A stretch of 24,805 nt of DNA from JBHEKP01 sp041859375. GTDB taxonomy: Bacteria; Hydrogenedentota; Hydrogenedentia; Hydrogenedentales; CAITNO01. Position 1 is the stretch's first letter, and each line of letters starts with the position of its first letter. Below are positions 1 to 7,671 of the stretch, one piece after another. The position numbers and the translations under genes are program-made. The stretch lies in NCBI GenBank assembly GCA_041859375.1, contig JBHEKP010000351.1, positions 1 through 24,805 on the forward strand. Direction: 5' to 3'. The notes beneath the pieces were generated by a model. That model was given only the letters and a program-made list of their open reading frames with translations, ran no database searches and was not told the origin of the DNA.

Positions 1-140
1 GTCGCCGGGATTGGAAGAGAGGAAACTAGCCTCAGGAAGCAAAGAGAAGCGGGAGATATGGGATCCGCCGGATGAAAGCCGGAAAATCGCGGCGGCACGG
101 GCGTGAAAAAGCTGATTGCTGCATTCACATGGAGATAACG

Positions 141-974
141 ATGGACAGCCTTTTGGCGGTTATTTGCAAATGGGCGGGTATGGACAGGGCCTCCTTGGCC
201 ATTGTTTCAAAAATTTACTTCTGTTTACTGATGGATATCCTGATTTGCTTCATGTATTTGTCCGGAGGACTCCACAGACAAACAATCATCCTTGCATCTT
301 GCCTGCTGCTGGCCGTAATGCTTGCATCTTCAAAGACGCGCGGGGCTGCTGTGATCATGGCGGTGATCTGCGTGTTTTCGTGCCTTCTTCTCTACTCCCC
401 GCTCATACACTATTACAATTGGCCCGTCTTTATCATGATGTCTGCCACAGTCCTTTTGGTGCCGGTGGCGGCCCTCCTTTTAGGGCAATCCACCAAAAAG
501 GTGCTTGTCCTGGTCGCCGCATTACAGGCGTTAATCATCCTGTGCCTGGTAGGAATCTGCGCCCATCTGCATCTTGTGGAATACCCTAAGGCCGGAACAT
601 TTCTGAATGAGATCGAGCAGATTGACTTCCACATCTGGTCCGAAGCGCCTGAAGGTTTTTCTGTGTTTACCTTGACACATGATGAATTAAAGGCCATCTT
701 TCCGGAAAATGTTAAACTCGGCCCATTAGGCGGGGCGATTCTGAAATTCATTTACCCGGGTGAGGCGCACATGCGGGACGGAACCAGAAGGGAGATGCGT
801 TTTTACGGTGGATCCGGAATAGAGTTCACCGTGGAGGGGCTTAATGTTCTGTTTCGTTTCGATGACACCGGCATAAATAAATGGGCGAAGATTAGCCAGC
901 GTAGGCGTGACTTCCTTGAACAGTTGGAAAAGGAGCGGGAAAAGAATATTGAAAAGCCCGGACAGGCAAGATAG
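141..974 (+). CDS. Five-helix membrane protein of unknown function
   Basis: I do not recognise this protein. The start at 141 is chosen because GGAG at 131-134 lies six bases upstream. In-frame ATGs at 72 and 129 would add a charged N-terminus and have no ribosome site at a normal distance. The 277-residue product has about five hydrophobic segments (near residues 23-41, 47-63, 68-86, 95-115 and 119-140). A soluble C-terminal half of about 130 residues follows and ends in a charged, probably helical tail (EQLEKEREKNIEK). The C-terminal half has no cysteine pair or catalytic motif I can name. Base composition is clearly less GC-rich than the metabolic genes that follow, which hints at a different origin. 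It is not co-directional with its right neighbour, and nothing in context indicates its role. That it is a real gene is fairly sure; its function is unknown. Confidence 0.72.
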   Translation: MDSLLAVICKWAGMDRASLAIVSKIYFCLLMDILICFMYLSGGLHRQTIILASCLLLAVMLASSKTRGAAVIMAVICVFSCLLLYSPLIHYYNWPVFIMMSATVLLVPVAALLLGQSTKKVLVLVAALQALIILCLVGICAHLHLVEYPKAGTFLNEIEQIDFHIWSEAPEGFSVFTLTHDELKAIFPENVKLGPLGGAILKFIYPGEAHMRDGTRREMRFYGGSGIEFTVEGLNVLFRFDDTGINKWAKISQRRRDFLEQLEKEREKNIEKPGQAR

Positions 975-1334
975 GCCGGCGAATCGGGGTTACGGTTCCG
1001 ACTCATGATGCCGGGTTCTGGCAAGCGGCGTTTTGCCGGTTAACTAGACTGGAGATGGGCGCGTCAATCATGCGAAGCGTCCGGGCTCAGAACATAATCG
1101 TTTGCGCGCCGGGGCCGGCTGGCGCACGCCCCGTTCTTCCCGCACGAAAATGACTGCCTGCGACGGCGCGGTGTCTTTCCTCGCACGATTTGCTTCCGTA
1201 ACATCCCGCACGGGAACCAATACGTTGCGCAATCCCCTTGGGTCAAGGGAGATCGGGATCACGGCATTTCTTGTTTGGCGTCGTTTTTTTGCCGGGTTAC
1301 CACAGAGAGCCGCGACGGCATCCCAGGTGTTTCA
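975..1334. other. Intergenic stretch, no supported gene
   Basis: These 360 bases lie between two convergent genes. ORFs of 60-90 codons exist on both strands, including a GTG-started minus-strand frame at 1068-1262. None has a ribosome site, recognisable motif or codon bias like the neighbours. A weak hairpin, GGCAA/TTGCC near 1020-1037, follows the first gene but lacks a T-tract. I see no RNA gene or repeat. Confidence 0.5.
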
Positions 1335-2723
1335 TCATTTTTTTGGCTTGGAATGGATGCCCAGACCGTAGTAGTCCTCGGCGGCCTCCAGAAGGCATTC
1401 GGACAGGGTCGGGTGGGTGTGGATGGTGTGGACAATTTCCTCCACCGTCGCCTCCATGGACATGGCCAGCGCCGCGGTGGCGATCATTTCACCCGCCTCA
1501 TGGCCCATGATGTGGACGCCCACAATCTCGTCGGTGGCGGTGTCGCCCACAATCTTGACCATGCCCTCGGTTTCGCCCAGGGCATGGGCGCGCCCGTTGG
1601 CGGCGAAGGCGAAGCGGCCGCACTTCACGTTGATGCCCTTGTCGCGGGCCTCCTGCTCCGTGAGCCCCACCATGGCCACCTCCGGCGAGGTGAAATTGCA
1701 CGAGGGCAGCACGCGGTAGTCCATCTTCCTGTTGCCGCCGGTGGCGTTGGTTGCGGCGGTGATGCCCTCGGCCGACGCGCCATGGGCCAGCCAGGTGCGG
1801 TCAATCACGTCGCCGATGGCGTAGATGCCCGGCGCGCCCGTTTCCATCCTGTCATTGACGATAATGCCGCCGCGCCTGCCGAGCTTGATGCCCAGGCCGG
1901 GGTTAGCCGCGATAATCTCGGAGTTGCACTGGAGGCCGATGCCGACCAGCACCAGATCAGCCTCCACCGTGCCCGGTGTCTCGCCCTCAAGATGCAGGCG
2001 CACGCCCTTTTTGAGGTGCTCAAGTTTTGCCACCTTCGTGCCTGTGCGCACGTCCATGCCGCGCCGTTTCCACAGCGAGGGCAGGCGTTTGGTGAGCTCC
2101 GCGTCGCACCTGGGCAGCACCGTCGGCATCATCTCGATCAGGGTGACCTCCGCGCCGAAGGCGTTCCAGATGCAGGCGAATTCCGCGCCAATCGCGCCCG
2201 CGCCGATGATTGCGACCCTGCCGGGCACCTCGGTCATGGCAAGCGCCTCCGTGCTTCCAATCACTGTGGTGCCGTTGAACTCCAAACCGGGGAGCACCGC
2301 CGGGCGTCCGCCCGTGGCGATGATGATGTTTTTCGCGCCGATTTCCTCGCCGTTCACGGTGATGCGGCCCGGCGCGGGTATGGACGCCTCGCCGATCACC
2401 GTGTCGATTCCGTTGGCCTTGAACAGGCCCTCGATGCCGCCGGTGTTGATGCCCACCACCTTGTCCTTGCGGGCGATGAGTTTTTTCATGTCCACTTCGG
2501 CGGGCTTCACCTTCAGGCCGAACTCTTCCGCGTTCTGTATTTTGCGGTACAGCTCGGCCGTGTTGATCAGGGTCTTGGTGGGGATGCAGCCCACGTTCAG
2601 GCAGACGCCGCCCAGTTTCTTCCGCTCCGCAACCACCACCTTCGCGCCCCGCTGGGCCGCGCGAATCGCCGCCACATAACCGCCGGGTCCGGCACCGAGC
2701 ACCGCAACATCATACTGACGCAT
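1335..2723 (-). CDS. lpdA: Dihydrolipoyl dehydrogenase (E3)
   Basis: This is a flavoprotein disulfide reductase that reoxidises the dihydrolipoyl group of an E2 subunit with NAD+, in a 2-oxoacid dehydrogenase complex in the cytoplasm. The 462-residue length is normal for E3. The N-terminal FAD fold has GAGPGG at residues 10-15. The redox-active disulfide is C41/C46 in GGVCLNVGCIPTK. A second Rossmann motif, GAGAIGAEF near residue 175, binds NAD. The second FAD motif reads GIYAIGDV. The dimerisation domain carries the catalytic dyad H437/E442 in HTHPTLSE. The ATG at 2723 is preceded by GGAGGA (complement of 2731-2736). It was probably co-transcribed with the E2 gene upstream before a repeat-bracketed unit separated them. 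Identification as E3 rather than mercuric or glutathione reductase rests on the LNVGCIPTK and HPTLSE motifs. Confidence 0.95.
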   Translation of the reverse strand: MRQYDVAVLGAGPGGYVAAIRAAQRGAKVVVAERKKLGGVCLNVGCIPTKTLINTAELYRKIQNAEEFGLKVKPAEVDMKKLIARKDKVVGINTGGIEGLFKANGIDTVIGEASIPAPGRITVNGEEIGAKNIIIATGGRPAVLPGLEFNGTTVIGSTEALAMTEVPGRVAIIGAGAIGAEFACIWNAFGAEVTLIEMMPTVLPRCDAELTKRLPSLWKRRGMDVRTGTKVAKLEHLKKGVRLHLEGETPGTVEADLVLVGIGLQCNSEIIAANPGLGIKLGRRGGIIVNDRMETGAPGIYAIGDVIDRTWLAHGASAEGITAATNATGGNRKMDYRVLPSCNFTSPEVAMVGLTEQEARDKGINVKCGRFAFAANGRAHALGETEGMVKIVGDTATDEIVGVHIMGHEAGEMIATAALAMSMEATVEEIVHTIHTHPTLSECLLEAAEDYYGLGIHSKPKK

Positions 2724-2754
2724 GGAATCGTCCTCCGCTGTTAAATGCGTTGTT

Positions 2755-2790
2755 TGTCCGCAGATTGCGCCGATGAACGCAGATTCAAAA
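2755..2790 (-). repeat. Left inverted-repeat arm of the GxxExxY unit
   Basis: Read on the minus strand, this segment contains AATCTGCGTTCATC, then GCG, then AATCTGCGGA. It matches the plus strand of 3192-3229 at about 27 of 29 core positions, so the two arms are inverted. It lies just upstream of the E3 ribosome site. Its internal hairpin is degenerate compared with the right arm. Confidence 0.8.
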
Positions 2791-2801
2791 CCAGAAAGCG
2801 C

Positions 2802-3179
2802 TCATCCGGCATACTGCCATACCATTCGTTTGAACTGAAGGGACGGCTGACCAAAATTGATCAGGAGTCCCCGGCTAAAACCGCTTGCGCGCAGGTAATT
2901 GAGCACCTGCGCCTCTTCCGTTCCCGAAAGATCATTCAAAGCCTTTGTTTCAACAATGACACTGTCATAACAGACAAAATCGGCACGGTAGCCGCATGAA
3001 AGGAGCTGCCCCTTGTAGGTTACGGGCAGGTCTGTTTCGCGGGTGAACGCAATATTTCGCCCAAGCAATTCAACGGCAAGGGCATCCTGATAAACGCGTT
3101 CAAGAAATCCATGGCCGAGCAACCGATGGACCTCCATTGCGGCCCCAATGATTGCATGCGTCTGAGGATCCCTGTCCAT
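2802..3179 (-). CDS. GxxExxY protein (PD-(D/E)xK nuclease-like fold)
   Basis: This 125-residue protein carries the signature that names the GxxExxY family, G24-F-L-E27-R-V-Y30. It also has a nuclease-like core: D67 in GYRADFV followed by E77-T-K79 in VIVETKAL, the D...ExK arrangement of PD-(D/E)xK enzymes. It ends at the usual family length with LLINFGQPSLQFKRMV. No biochemical role is established that I know of; the fold suggests nucleic-acid cleavage or binding, which is inference. The ATG at 3179 has a modest AAGG/GGGA ribosome site. The gene is bracketed by inverted repeats at 2755-2790 and 3192-3229 and sits exactly between the E2 stop and the E3 ribosome site. It is less GC-rich than both neighbours. 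Together this looks like a mobile or inserted cassette. Confidence 0.9.
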   Translation of the reverse strand: MDRDPQTHAIIGAAMEVHRLLGHGFLERVYQDALAVELLGRNIAFTRETDLPVTYKGQLLSCGYRADFVCYDSVIVETKALNDLSGTEEAQVLNYLRASGFSRGLLINFGQPSLQFKRMVWQYAG

Positions 3180-3191
3180 GCCTTGTCCCTG

Positions 3192-3229
3192 TTTTAATCT
3201 GCGTTCATCCGCGAAATCTGCGGATGAAC
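3192..3229 (+). repeat. Right inverted-repeat arm with REP-like hairpin
   Basis: This arm contains AATCTGCGTTCATC-C-GCG-A-AATCTGCGGA. Within it, GTTCATCCGC at 3203-3212 and GCGGATGAAC at 3220-3229 form a perfect 10-bp stem around a seven-base loop. It begins four bases after the E2 stop codon on the minus strand. It resembles a repetitive extragenic palindrome and may stabilise or attenuate the E2 transcript. It has no T-tract typical of an intrinsic terminator. Confidence 0.8.
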
Positions 3230-3233
3230 CCTC

Positions 3234-4562
3234 CTAGAAGGCGGCCTCCTCAAGGATCTGCTTCATCCTGCCCATGAACTGCGCCGCCACCGCGCCGTCA
3301 ACGACACGGTGGTCGCTGGACAGGGTGAGTTTCATGATCGGGCGGATGTGTATGCCGCCGTCAATGACGACCACCCGGTCCTTGATCTGGCCCACCGCCA
3401 GAATCGCGCTGTCGGGCTGGTTGATGATGGCGGTGAAATGGTCCACGCCATAGGCGCCCAGGTTGGACACGGTGAAGGTGTTCCCCTGGTACTCGTCCGG
3501 CATCAGCTTGCCCGCCTGGGCCTTGCCCGCGAGCTCCTTCGTGGCCGCGCAAAGGCCCTCAAGGGAGAGTGTCTGGGCCTTGCGGATCACGGGCACGATG
3601 AGCCCCGTGGGCAGCGCAGTGGCCATGCCGAGGTTGATGTCCGCCACCTGCTCCACCGCGTCGCCGCACCAGCGCGCGTTCACCTGCGGGAACTCGCGCA
3701 GCGCCTTCGCCGCGCCGTACAGCACGATGTCGTTGAAGGAGGCCTTGAAGGCCTTGTTCTTCGCGCGGAAGGCCTTCGCGCCCGCCATGTCCACCTCGAC
3801 GGTGATGTAGAAGTGGGGCGCGGCAAACTTGCTCTCGCACATGCGCTGGGCGATGATGCGCCGCATCGGGGTGAGCGGGATGCGCTTGTTCTCCCCGGCG
3901 GGTCCGGCGGCGGCGGGCGGCGCGGCCGCGGGGGCCGGCGCGGAACCGGCGCGGGCCACGTCGTCCTTGGTGATCTTTCCGGCGATGCCGGTGCCATCCA
4001 CCGAGCGCAGATCCAGCCCGGCGTTTTCCGCCATGCGCCGCGCCACTGGTGTGGCCTTCACGGCGCCCTGTCCGGCGGCAAATGCCTCCACATCCTCGGA
4101 CAGCACCCTTCCGCCCACGCCGGAACCGGCGATCACGGAGGGGTCAATGCCCTTTTCCGCCGCGAGCTTGCGGGCCCGGGGCGACACCAGACCGTCACCG
4201 GAGCCGGGCGCGGCCGCGGCTTGGACCGGGGCCGCCGCGGCAGGGGCGGCTTCAACGGGCGCGGCGGCCGCAACGGCGGGGGAGGGGGCGGTGGCACCGC
4301 CGCCCGGCAGATCGGGCAGGGGCTCGTCCGCGCCGCCCACCAGCGCAACCACGGTCAGCACCGGCTTCTCAACGCCCTCGGGCACGAGAATCTTGCGCAG
4401 GATGCCGGAGGCGGTGGATTCGCATTCCACCTCGGCCTTGTCCGTCTGGATGGAGAAGAGGGGCTCACCCTCCTTCACGGAATCGCCCTCCTGTTTGAAC
4501 CATTTGACGATTTCGGCCTCTTCCACGGAGTTTCCCATTTTCGGGAGCAGAATTTCTTGCAT
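3234..4562 (-). CDS. Dihydrolipoamide acyltransferase (E2), probably pyruvate type
   Basis: This is the core subunit of a 2-oxoacid dehydrogenase complex: it transfers the acyl group from lipoyl-lysine to CoA. The start at 4562 is preferred over an ORF start 22 codons upstream because GAGGAA lies seven bases before it. The 442-residue protein has one lipoyl domain (about 1-77, lipoylated K42 in QTDKAEVE) and an Ala/Pro-rich linker. Two peripheral-subunit-binding domains follow in tandem (about 125-161, SPRARKLAAEKGID; and 169-205, TPVARRMAENAGLD), then another Ala/Pro linker. The catalytic domain (about 220-442) carries DHRVVDGA with H418 and D422. One binding domain is usual, so the duplication is odd. 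The gene lies 10 bp after mtlD and upstream of E3. No E1 gene is in the window, so pyruvate as substrate is inferred, not shown. Confidence 0.93.
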   Translation of the reverse strand: MQEILLPKMGNSVEEAEIVKWFKQEGDSVKEGEPLFSIQTDKAEVECESTASGILRKILVPEGVEKPVLTVVALVGGADEPLPDLPGGGATAPSPAVAAAAPVEAAPAAAAPVQAAAAPGSGDGLVSPRARKLAAEKGIDPSVIAGSGVGGRVLSEDVEAFAAGQGAVKATPVARRMAENAGLDLRSVDGTGIAGKITKDDVARAGSAPAPAAAPPAAAGPAGENKRIPLTPMRRIIAQRMCESKFAAPHFYITVEVDMAGAKAFRAKNKAFKASFNDIVLYGAAKALREFPQVNARWCGDAVEQVADINLGMATALPTGLIVPVIRKAQTLSLEGLCAATKELAGKAQAGKLMPDEYQGNTFTVSNLGAYGVDHFTAIINQPDSAILAVGQIKDRVVVIDGGIHIRPIMKLTLSSDHRVVDGAVAAQFMGRMKQILEEAAF

Positions 4563-4572
4563 GTCTCTTTCC

Positions 4573-5751
4573 TCAGGCAGTCCAGCCGTCGCGCCGGAGT
4601 TGTTGGTCGCCCGCAAGCACCAGTTCATAAAGGGGGCTTTCCGGGCCGATGCCGCATATTTCGCTCAACACGGCGGGAATGCCGCCGTCCTTTTTCAAAT
4701 TCTGCACGCGCCGCGCCCCCGGATCATCCGGGTCGTCATAGCGCATCGCCGCCGCCGCCACCACCGCAATGTGTTTCGGCGGGACGTCCGCCTCCAGGCA
4801 CTGCCGCGCCGCGCCGACAATCCGGTCCTCGGGGCCGAGCTTGCGCACGGGATCCCGTCCCACGCGCCCGATCTGGTCGGCCAGCGCCTTGTTGTGGTAG
4901 CGCCGCACCAGATCCAGCCGGTGCTCCTCCAGTCCGGCGCGGTCCAGGCCGCGGCGTTTGGCCAGCGCGTCGCAGCTTTCAATCGTGGCCGCCGCCACCA
5001 GGCCGCGCACCTTTTCATCGCGGACGGCCTGCCAGATGTATTCATGGCCGCGAAGCCGCCCCAGATAGGCCGTGGCCGCGTGGCTCAGGTTGTGCACGAA
5101 AAGTTTCCGCTCCACATACGCGCCGAAATTGTCCAGCGCCTTCATGTGCGCGATTTTTGGAACACCGCCCCTGAAGGCCGGGCCGTCCACGGGCAGTTCA
5201 CAGTAGGGCTCCACGCAGACCAGCAGCGGATCACGCGCCTTCTGCTCCTCCGTCATCACCGGCACCATCCGGCCGATGGACGCCTCCACAAAGCCCGTCT
5301 GTCCGTCAAGCGCCGTGTGCCATTTCGGGTCCAGATGCTGCCGCACCTTTTCCCGGAGGAAGGGGCCCGCATGCAGCAGGTTCTCGCAGACAATAATGTT
5401 CAGCGGGGGCGCGCCGCGCTCAAAACGGAGCGCAAGTCCCGCCGCCAGCGCCGGGGCGATGTGGGGCAGCACGTTCACCCCAACCGCCGTGGAGGCGATT
5501 TCAGCCCCCGCCAGCACCTCCGCCACCGCGTCCACGTCCCGGCCGTTCACCGCATCCACCCGCTCCACCAGTATCCGCTCCACCCTTTCCTCGACAATTT
5601 CTATGGGATACGATTTGCGCGATTTGAGCCCGTCCACCACCGCATCCACCACATCCACGAACACGGTGCGGTATCCCGACTCAAAATAGAGCTGGCCGAG
5701 AAATCCCCGGCCGATGTTGCCCGCGCCAAAATGCACTGCCAGAGCGGTCAT
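4573..5751 (-). CDS. mtlD: Mannitol-1-phosphate 5-dehydrogenase
   Basis: This enzyme interconverts mannitol 1-phosphate and fructose 6-phosphate with NAD(H) in the cytoplasm. The start at 5751 follows GGAGG five bases upstream; the 12-codon longer ORF lacks this. The 392-residue length is normal for MtlD. The N-terminus has the dinucleotide-binding sequence HFGAGNIGRGFLG (residues 7-19). The polyol-dehydrogenase catalytic pattern KxxxxNxxH is visible as K216, N221 and H224 in RKLFVHNLSHA. It is followed 10 bp later by the E2 gene, so mtlD, E2 and E3 look like one transcription unit. A strong TATAAT -10 lies about 85 bases upstream. No mannitol PTS gene is nearby, so the physiological substrate could be a related polyol phosphate. 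Confidence 0.88.
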   Translation of the reverse strand: MTALAVHFGAGNIGRGFLGQLYFESGYRTVFVDVVDAVVDGLKSRKSYPIEIVEERVERILVERVDAVNGRDVDAVAEVLAGAEIASTAVGVNVLPHIAPALAAGLALRFERGAPPLNIIVCENLLHAGPFLREKVRQHLDPKWHTALDGQTGFVEASIGRMVPVMTEEQKARDPLLVCVEPYCELPVDGPAFRGGVPKIAHMKALDNFGAYVERKLFVHNLSHAATAYLGRLRGHEYIWQAVRDEKVRGLVAAATIESCDALAKRRGLDRAGLEEHRLDLVRRYHNKALADQIGRVGRDPVRKLGPEDRIVGAARQCLEADVPPKHIAVVAAAAMRYDDPDDPGARRVQNLKKDGGIPAVLSEICGIGPESPLYELVLAGDQQLRRDGWTA

Positions 5752-5835
5752 TATTCCTCCATGGGAACGGATATCCGTGTGAAACAACCCCCAAACACAT
5801 GCTTGTCGGGGTTGGGACAGGAGTCAGTTTGCCGC

Positions 5836-5841
5836 ATTATA
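5836..5841 (-). promoter_or_regulatory. Putative -10 element (TATAAT) of the mtlD-E2-E3 unit
   Basis: On the minus strand AATCGGCTATAATGC contains a perfect TATAAT in otherwise GC-rich DNA. The predicted start near 5829 gives a leader of about 78 nt. No good -35 is visible at 16-18 bases. CCGCA and TGCGG flank it as an inverted repeat. A close copy of the same block occurs at 11090-11110. Confidence 0.5.
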
Positions 5842-5875
5842 GCCGATTCTGCGGAAAAAGAGAAAAAACAGCCCC

Positions 5876-7393
5876 TTAACGCGAGAGGTGGTACACAAAA
5901 ACTGGATTCACCCATCCCACCCGCGTTTTTTCAAAGCGCCACCCCATTTGTGAAAGTTCCGTCTCCACCGGTGTTACGGTTTCCGGTTGGCTCTGGTGGG
6001 CGCAGACCACCAGCCAGCAACCAGCCGGGTTGTTTGTGGAGGTTTGCCCGACGGTTGCCGCAATCTCTTCAAGTTTGACCGTTCCGGAGACAGTGGTGAA
6101 GGGGAGGGCACCCTTGAAGGCGGCCTGAAGGGGGGGGATGTCCGCCGCATGATACACCACTGCCGACGCTTTGCTGTCGGGATGGCTGGAAATCAGGGCG
6201 GCGCAGTGATTGAAATCGGAGCGCCAGGGGTGCGGATGGGCAAAGAGGTTGAGCCCCTGCACCAAAAGGATTACGGCCGCAAGGGCGCATTTTGTCATGC
6301 CTCCCGGCGCAAGGGCCACCACGCCGCCCATGGCGAGGGAAAAGGCAACCGCCCCGTAGAGCACATATCTGGAGGAGTGGCAGGCGTAAACAAGGGAGGA
6401 AGTCAGAAACAATGCCAGCGACGGAACCACGAGCAGGGTCAGCACAAACACAACGGACTCGCGCAGGCGCTGCCGTTGCTCCTTCGGTGCGGACATGACG
6501 CGCCAAAGGGCCAGGACGGGATAAAGCAGCAACAGGCAGCCAAAGAACCGCCACATGATTCCGCCCATGTGCATGCCGCCAAAGATTTCCACATCCCGGA
6601 ACAGGGGAACCCCCGCACCGGAAAAAAGCAGCAGATCACCCAGGGGCTGGAGGTAGGAATGGACAATCTCAAGCCGCCATTCCGCGGCGGTGTCCAGTTT
6701 CGCCCGGTCTATGGTGCTTATCCATGCCGTCACGAGCATCAGGTTGGGGGCCTGGGCCAGCCCCCACAACAGGGGGGCTTTGACGCTGCGCAGCCGCGCC
6801 GCGCGCATGAGAAGCCAGACCCCCTGCGAAAGGAAAAAGAAAACAGTGAACAAATGGGTCCAGGCCAGAAGCATGTTGGCCGCGCAGTTAACCCACCACC
6901 ATCGTCTGCCGCCGTTGTGTCTGGTTGCCTTCCACAATGCGATGTTGGAGATGAGCGCCAGAGCCAGCAGCAGGGCATAGGGCCGGAGTTCCTGGGCGTA
7001 GTAAATCTGCCCGAGGGAGAGCGAAAAAAACGCGGCGGCGGCCAGACCGCCCGTCCGGTTGTGAACCAGTGACCCGAGGAGAAAGACCAGCGGCACGCAG
7101 AGCATCCCGAAAAACAGGGGAAGCAGCCGCAGGGTACGGGTGTCCGTTCCCGCCAGTTTCGCCCAGTAATACTCCAGGGTGAAGAATGCCGGGGTCATTG
7201 GGGGGTCGGACACACGGACATTCCCCAGAAACTGCGCAAGTGACGGATCCCCCAGATGGCGCGTGCTGGCGTATTCGTCGGAATAAACGGATTCCCCATC
7301 CAACCCCCAAACCCGCAGCAGCAGGGCTGCCGCAACAATTGCCAAAAGGCAAAAGGGCACCCAAAAATGCCCGTCTCTTCGGTGTTCTGCCAT
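5876..7393 (-). CDS. GT39/ArnT-like membrane glycosyltransferase
   Basis: This is a polytopic inner-membrane protein of the polyprenyl-phosphate-sugar-dependent glycosyltransferase type (PMT/ArnT/GT39 superfamily). Such enzymes transfer a sugar to a lipid, glycan or protein on the outer face of the membrane. From M at 7393 it is 505 residues long. The first helix (about 11-28) is followed by an external loop containing SDEY with D39/E40, the usual site of the catalytic acidic residue. YYAQELRPYALLLALAL is typical of the third/fourth helix region. About ten hydrophobic segments follow and a soluble C-terminal domain of about 100 residues ends the protein. An ATG at 7441 would add 16 residues, but a TATACT -10 at 7430-7435 lies between the two ATGs, so the inner start is favoured. 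The acceptor is unknown. Confidence 0.82.
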   Translation of the reverse strand: MAEHRRDGHFWVPFCLLAIVAAALLLRVWGLDGESVYSDEYASTRHLGDPSLAQFLGNVRVSDPPMTPAFFTLEYYWAKLAGTDTRTLRLLPLFFGMLCVPLVFLLGSLVHNRTGGLAAAAFFSLSLGQIYYAQELRPYALLLALALISNIALWKATRHNGGRRWWWVNCAANMLLAWTHLFTVFFFLSQGVWLLMRAARLRSVKAPLLWGLAQAPNLMLVTAWISTIDRAKLDTAAEWRLEIVHSYLQPLGDLLLFSGAGVPLFRDVEIFGGMHMGGIMWRFFGCLLLLYPVLALWRVMSAPKEQRQRLRESVVFVLTLLVVPSLALFLTSSLVYACHSSRYVLYGAVAFSLAMGGVVALAPGGMTKCALAAVILLVQGLNLFAHPHPWRSDFNHCAALISSHPDSKASAVVYHAADIPPLQAAFKGALPFTTVSGTVKLEEIAATVGQTSTNNPAGCWLVVCAHQSQPETVTPVETELSQMGWRFEKTRVGWVNPVFVYHLSR

Positions 7394-7429
7394 TGTTCCC
7401 GTCCCGGGGGGCTGTGCGTCTGTGCGGGG

Positions 7430-7435
7430 AGTATA
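7430..7435 (-). promoter_or_regulatory. Putative -10 element (TATACT) of the GT39-like gene
   Basis: The minus strand reads GCGCTATACTCC. It places a transcription start near 7423 and a leader of about 30 nt to the preferred ATG at 7393. No matching -35 is seen at standard spacing. Confidence 0.4.
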
Positions 7436-7489
7436 GCGCATGTGGCAAGGAACGGTAAAAAGCGGGCTGTCAACCCCTTCCCGTGGGCA

Positions 7490-7498
7490 TGGTATACT
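7490..7498 (+). promoter_or_regulatory. Putative extended -10 (TGGTATACT) of the HAD gene
   Basis: A TGn-TATACT extended -10 lies on the plus strand in the divergent region and would start transcription near 7505. That leaves a leader of about 165 nt before the HAD phosphatase. I see no clear structure in the leader. Confidence 0.45.
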
Positions 7499-7671
7499 TT
7501 CGTCTCTTTTGCCGGATGACGTTTTTTAAAGATGGGAGCTGGTGTTTTGGGTTTTACTCGGATGACAAACGCCGTGTTGGTTCCGGTTGGGGACTGCCGT
7601 GCGCGGCATTGCGGAAATCTCGATGATATTTTTTGGGGGGATGGTGGCGGTCTTGTTGCCGGGAAGGAGGG

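Noticed and set aside
58..75. Five-codon ORF (ATG at 58) overlapping a possible ATG at 72
   Set aside because: It could be a leader peptide, but the preferred start of the first gene is 141, which removes the overlap argument.
1068..1262. GTG-started 64-codon minus-strand ORF in the gene-free stretch
   Set aside because: No ribosome site, no domain, codon use unlike neighbours.
1275..2744. 489-codon plus-strand ORF opposite E3
   Set aside because: Antisense shadow of lpdA; composition is His/Gly/Ala-rich with no known domain.
3309..6078. Very long plus-strand ORFs (621 and 749 codons) opposite E2 and mtlD
   Set aside because: They lie antisense to genes with intact catalytic motifs, have low-complexity Ala/Gly/Arg/His composition and no ribosome sites; they result from GC-rich third codon positions.
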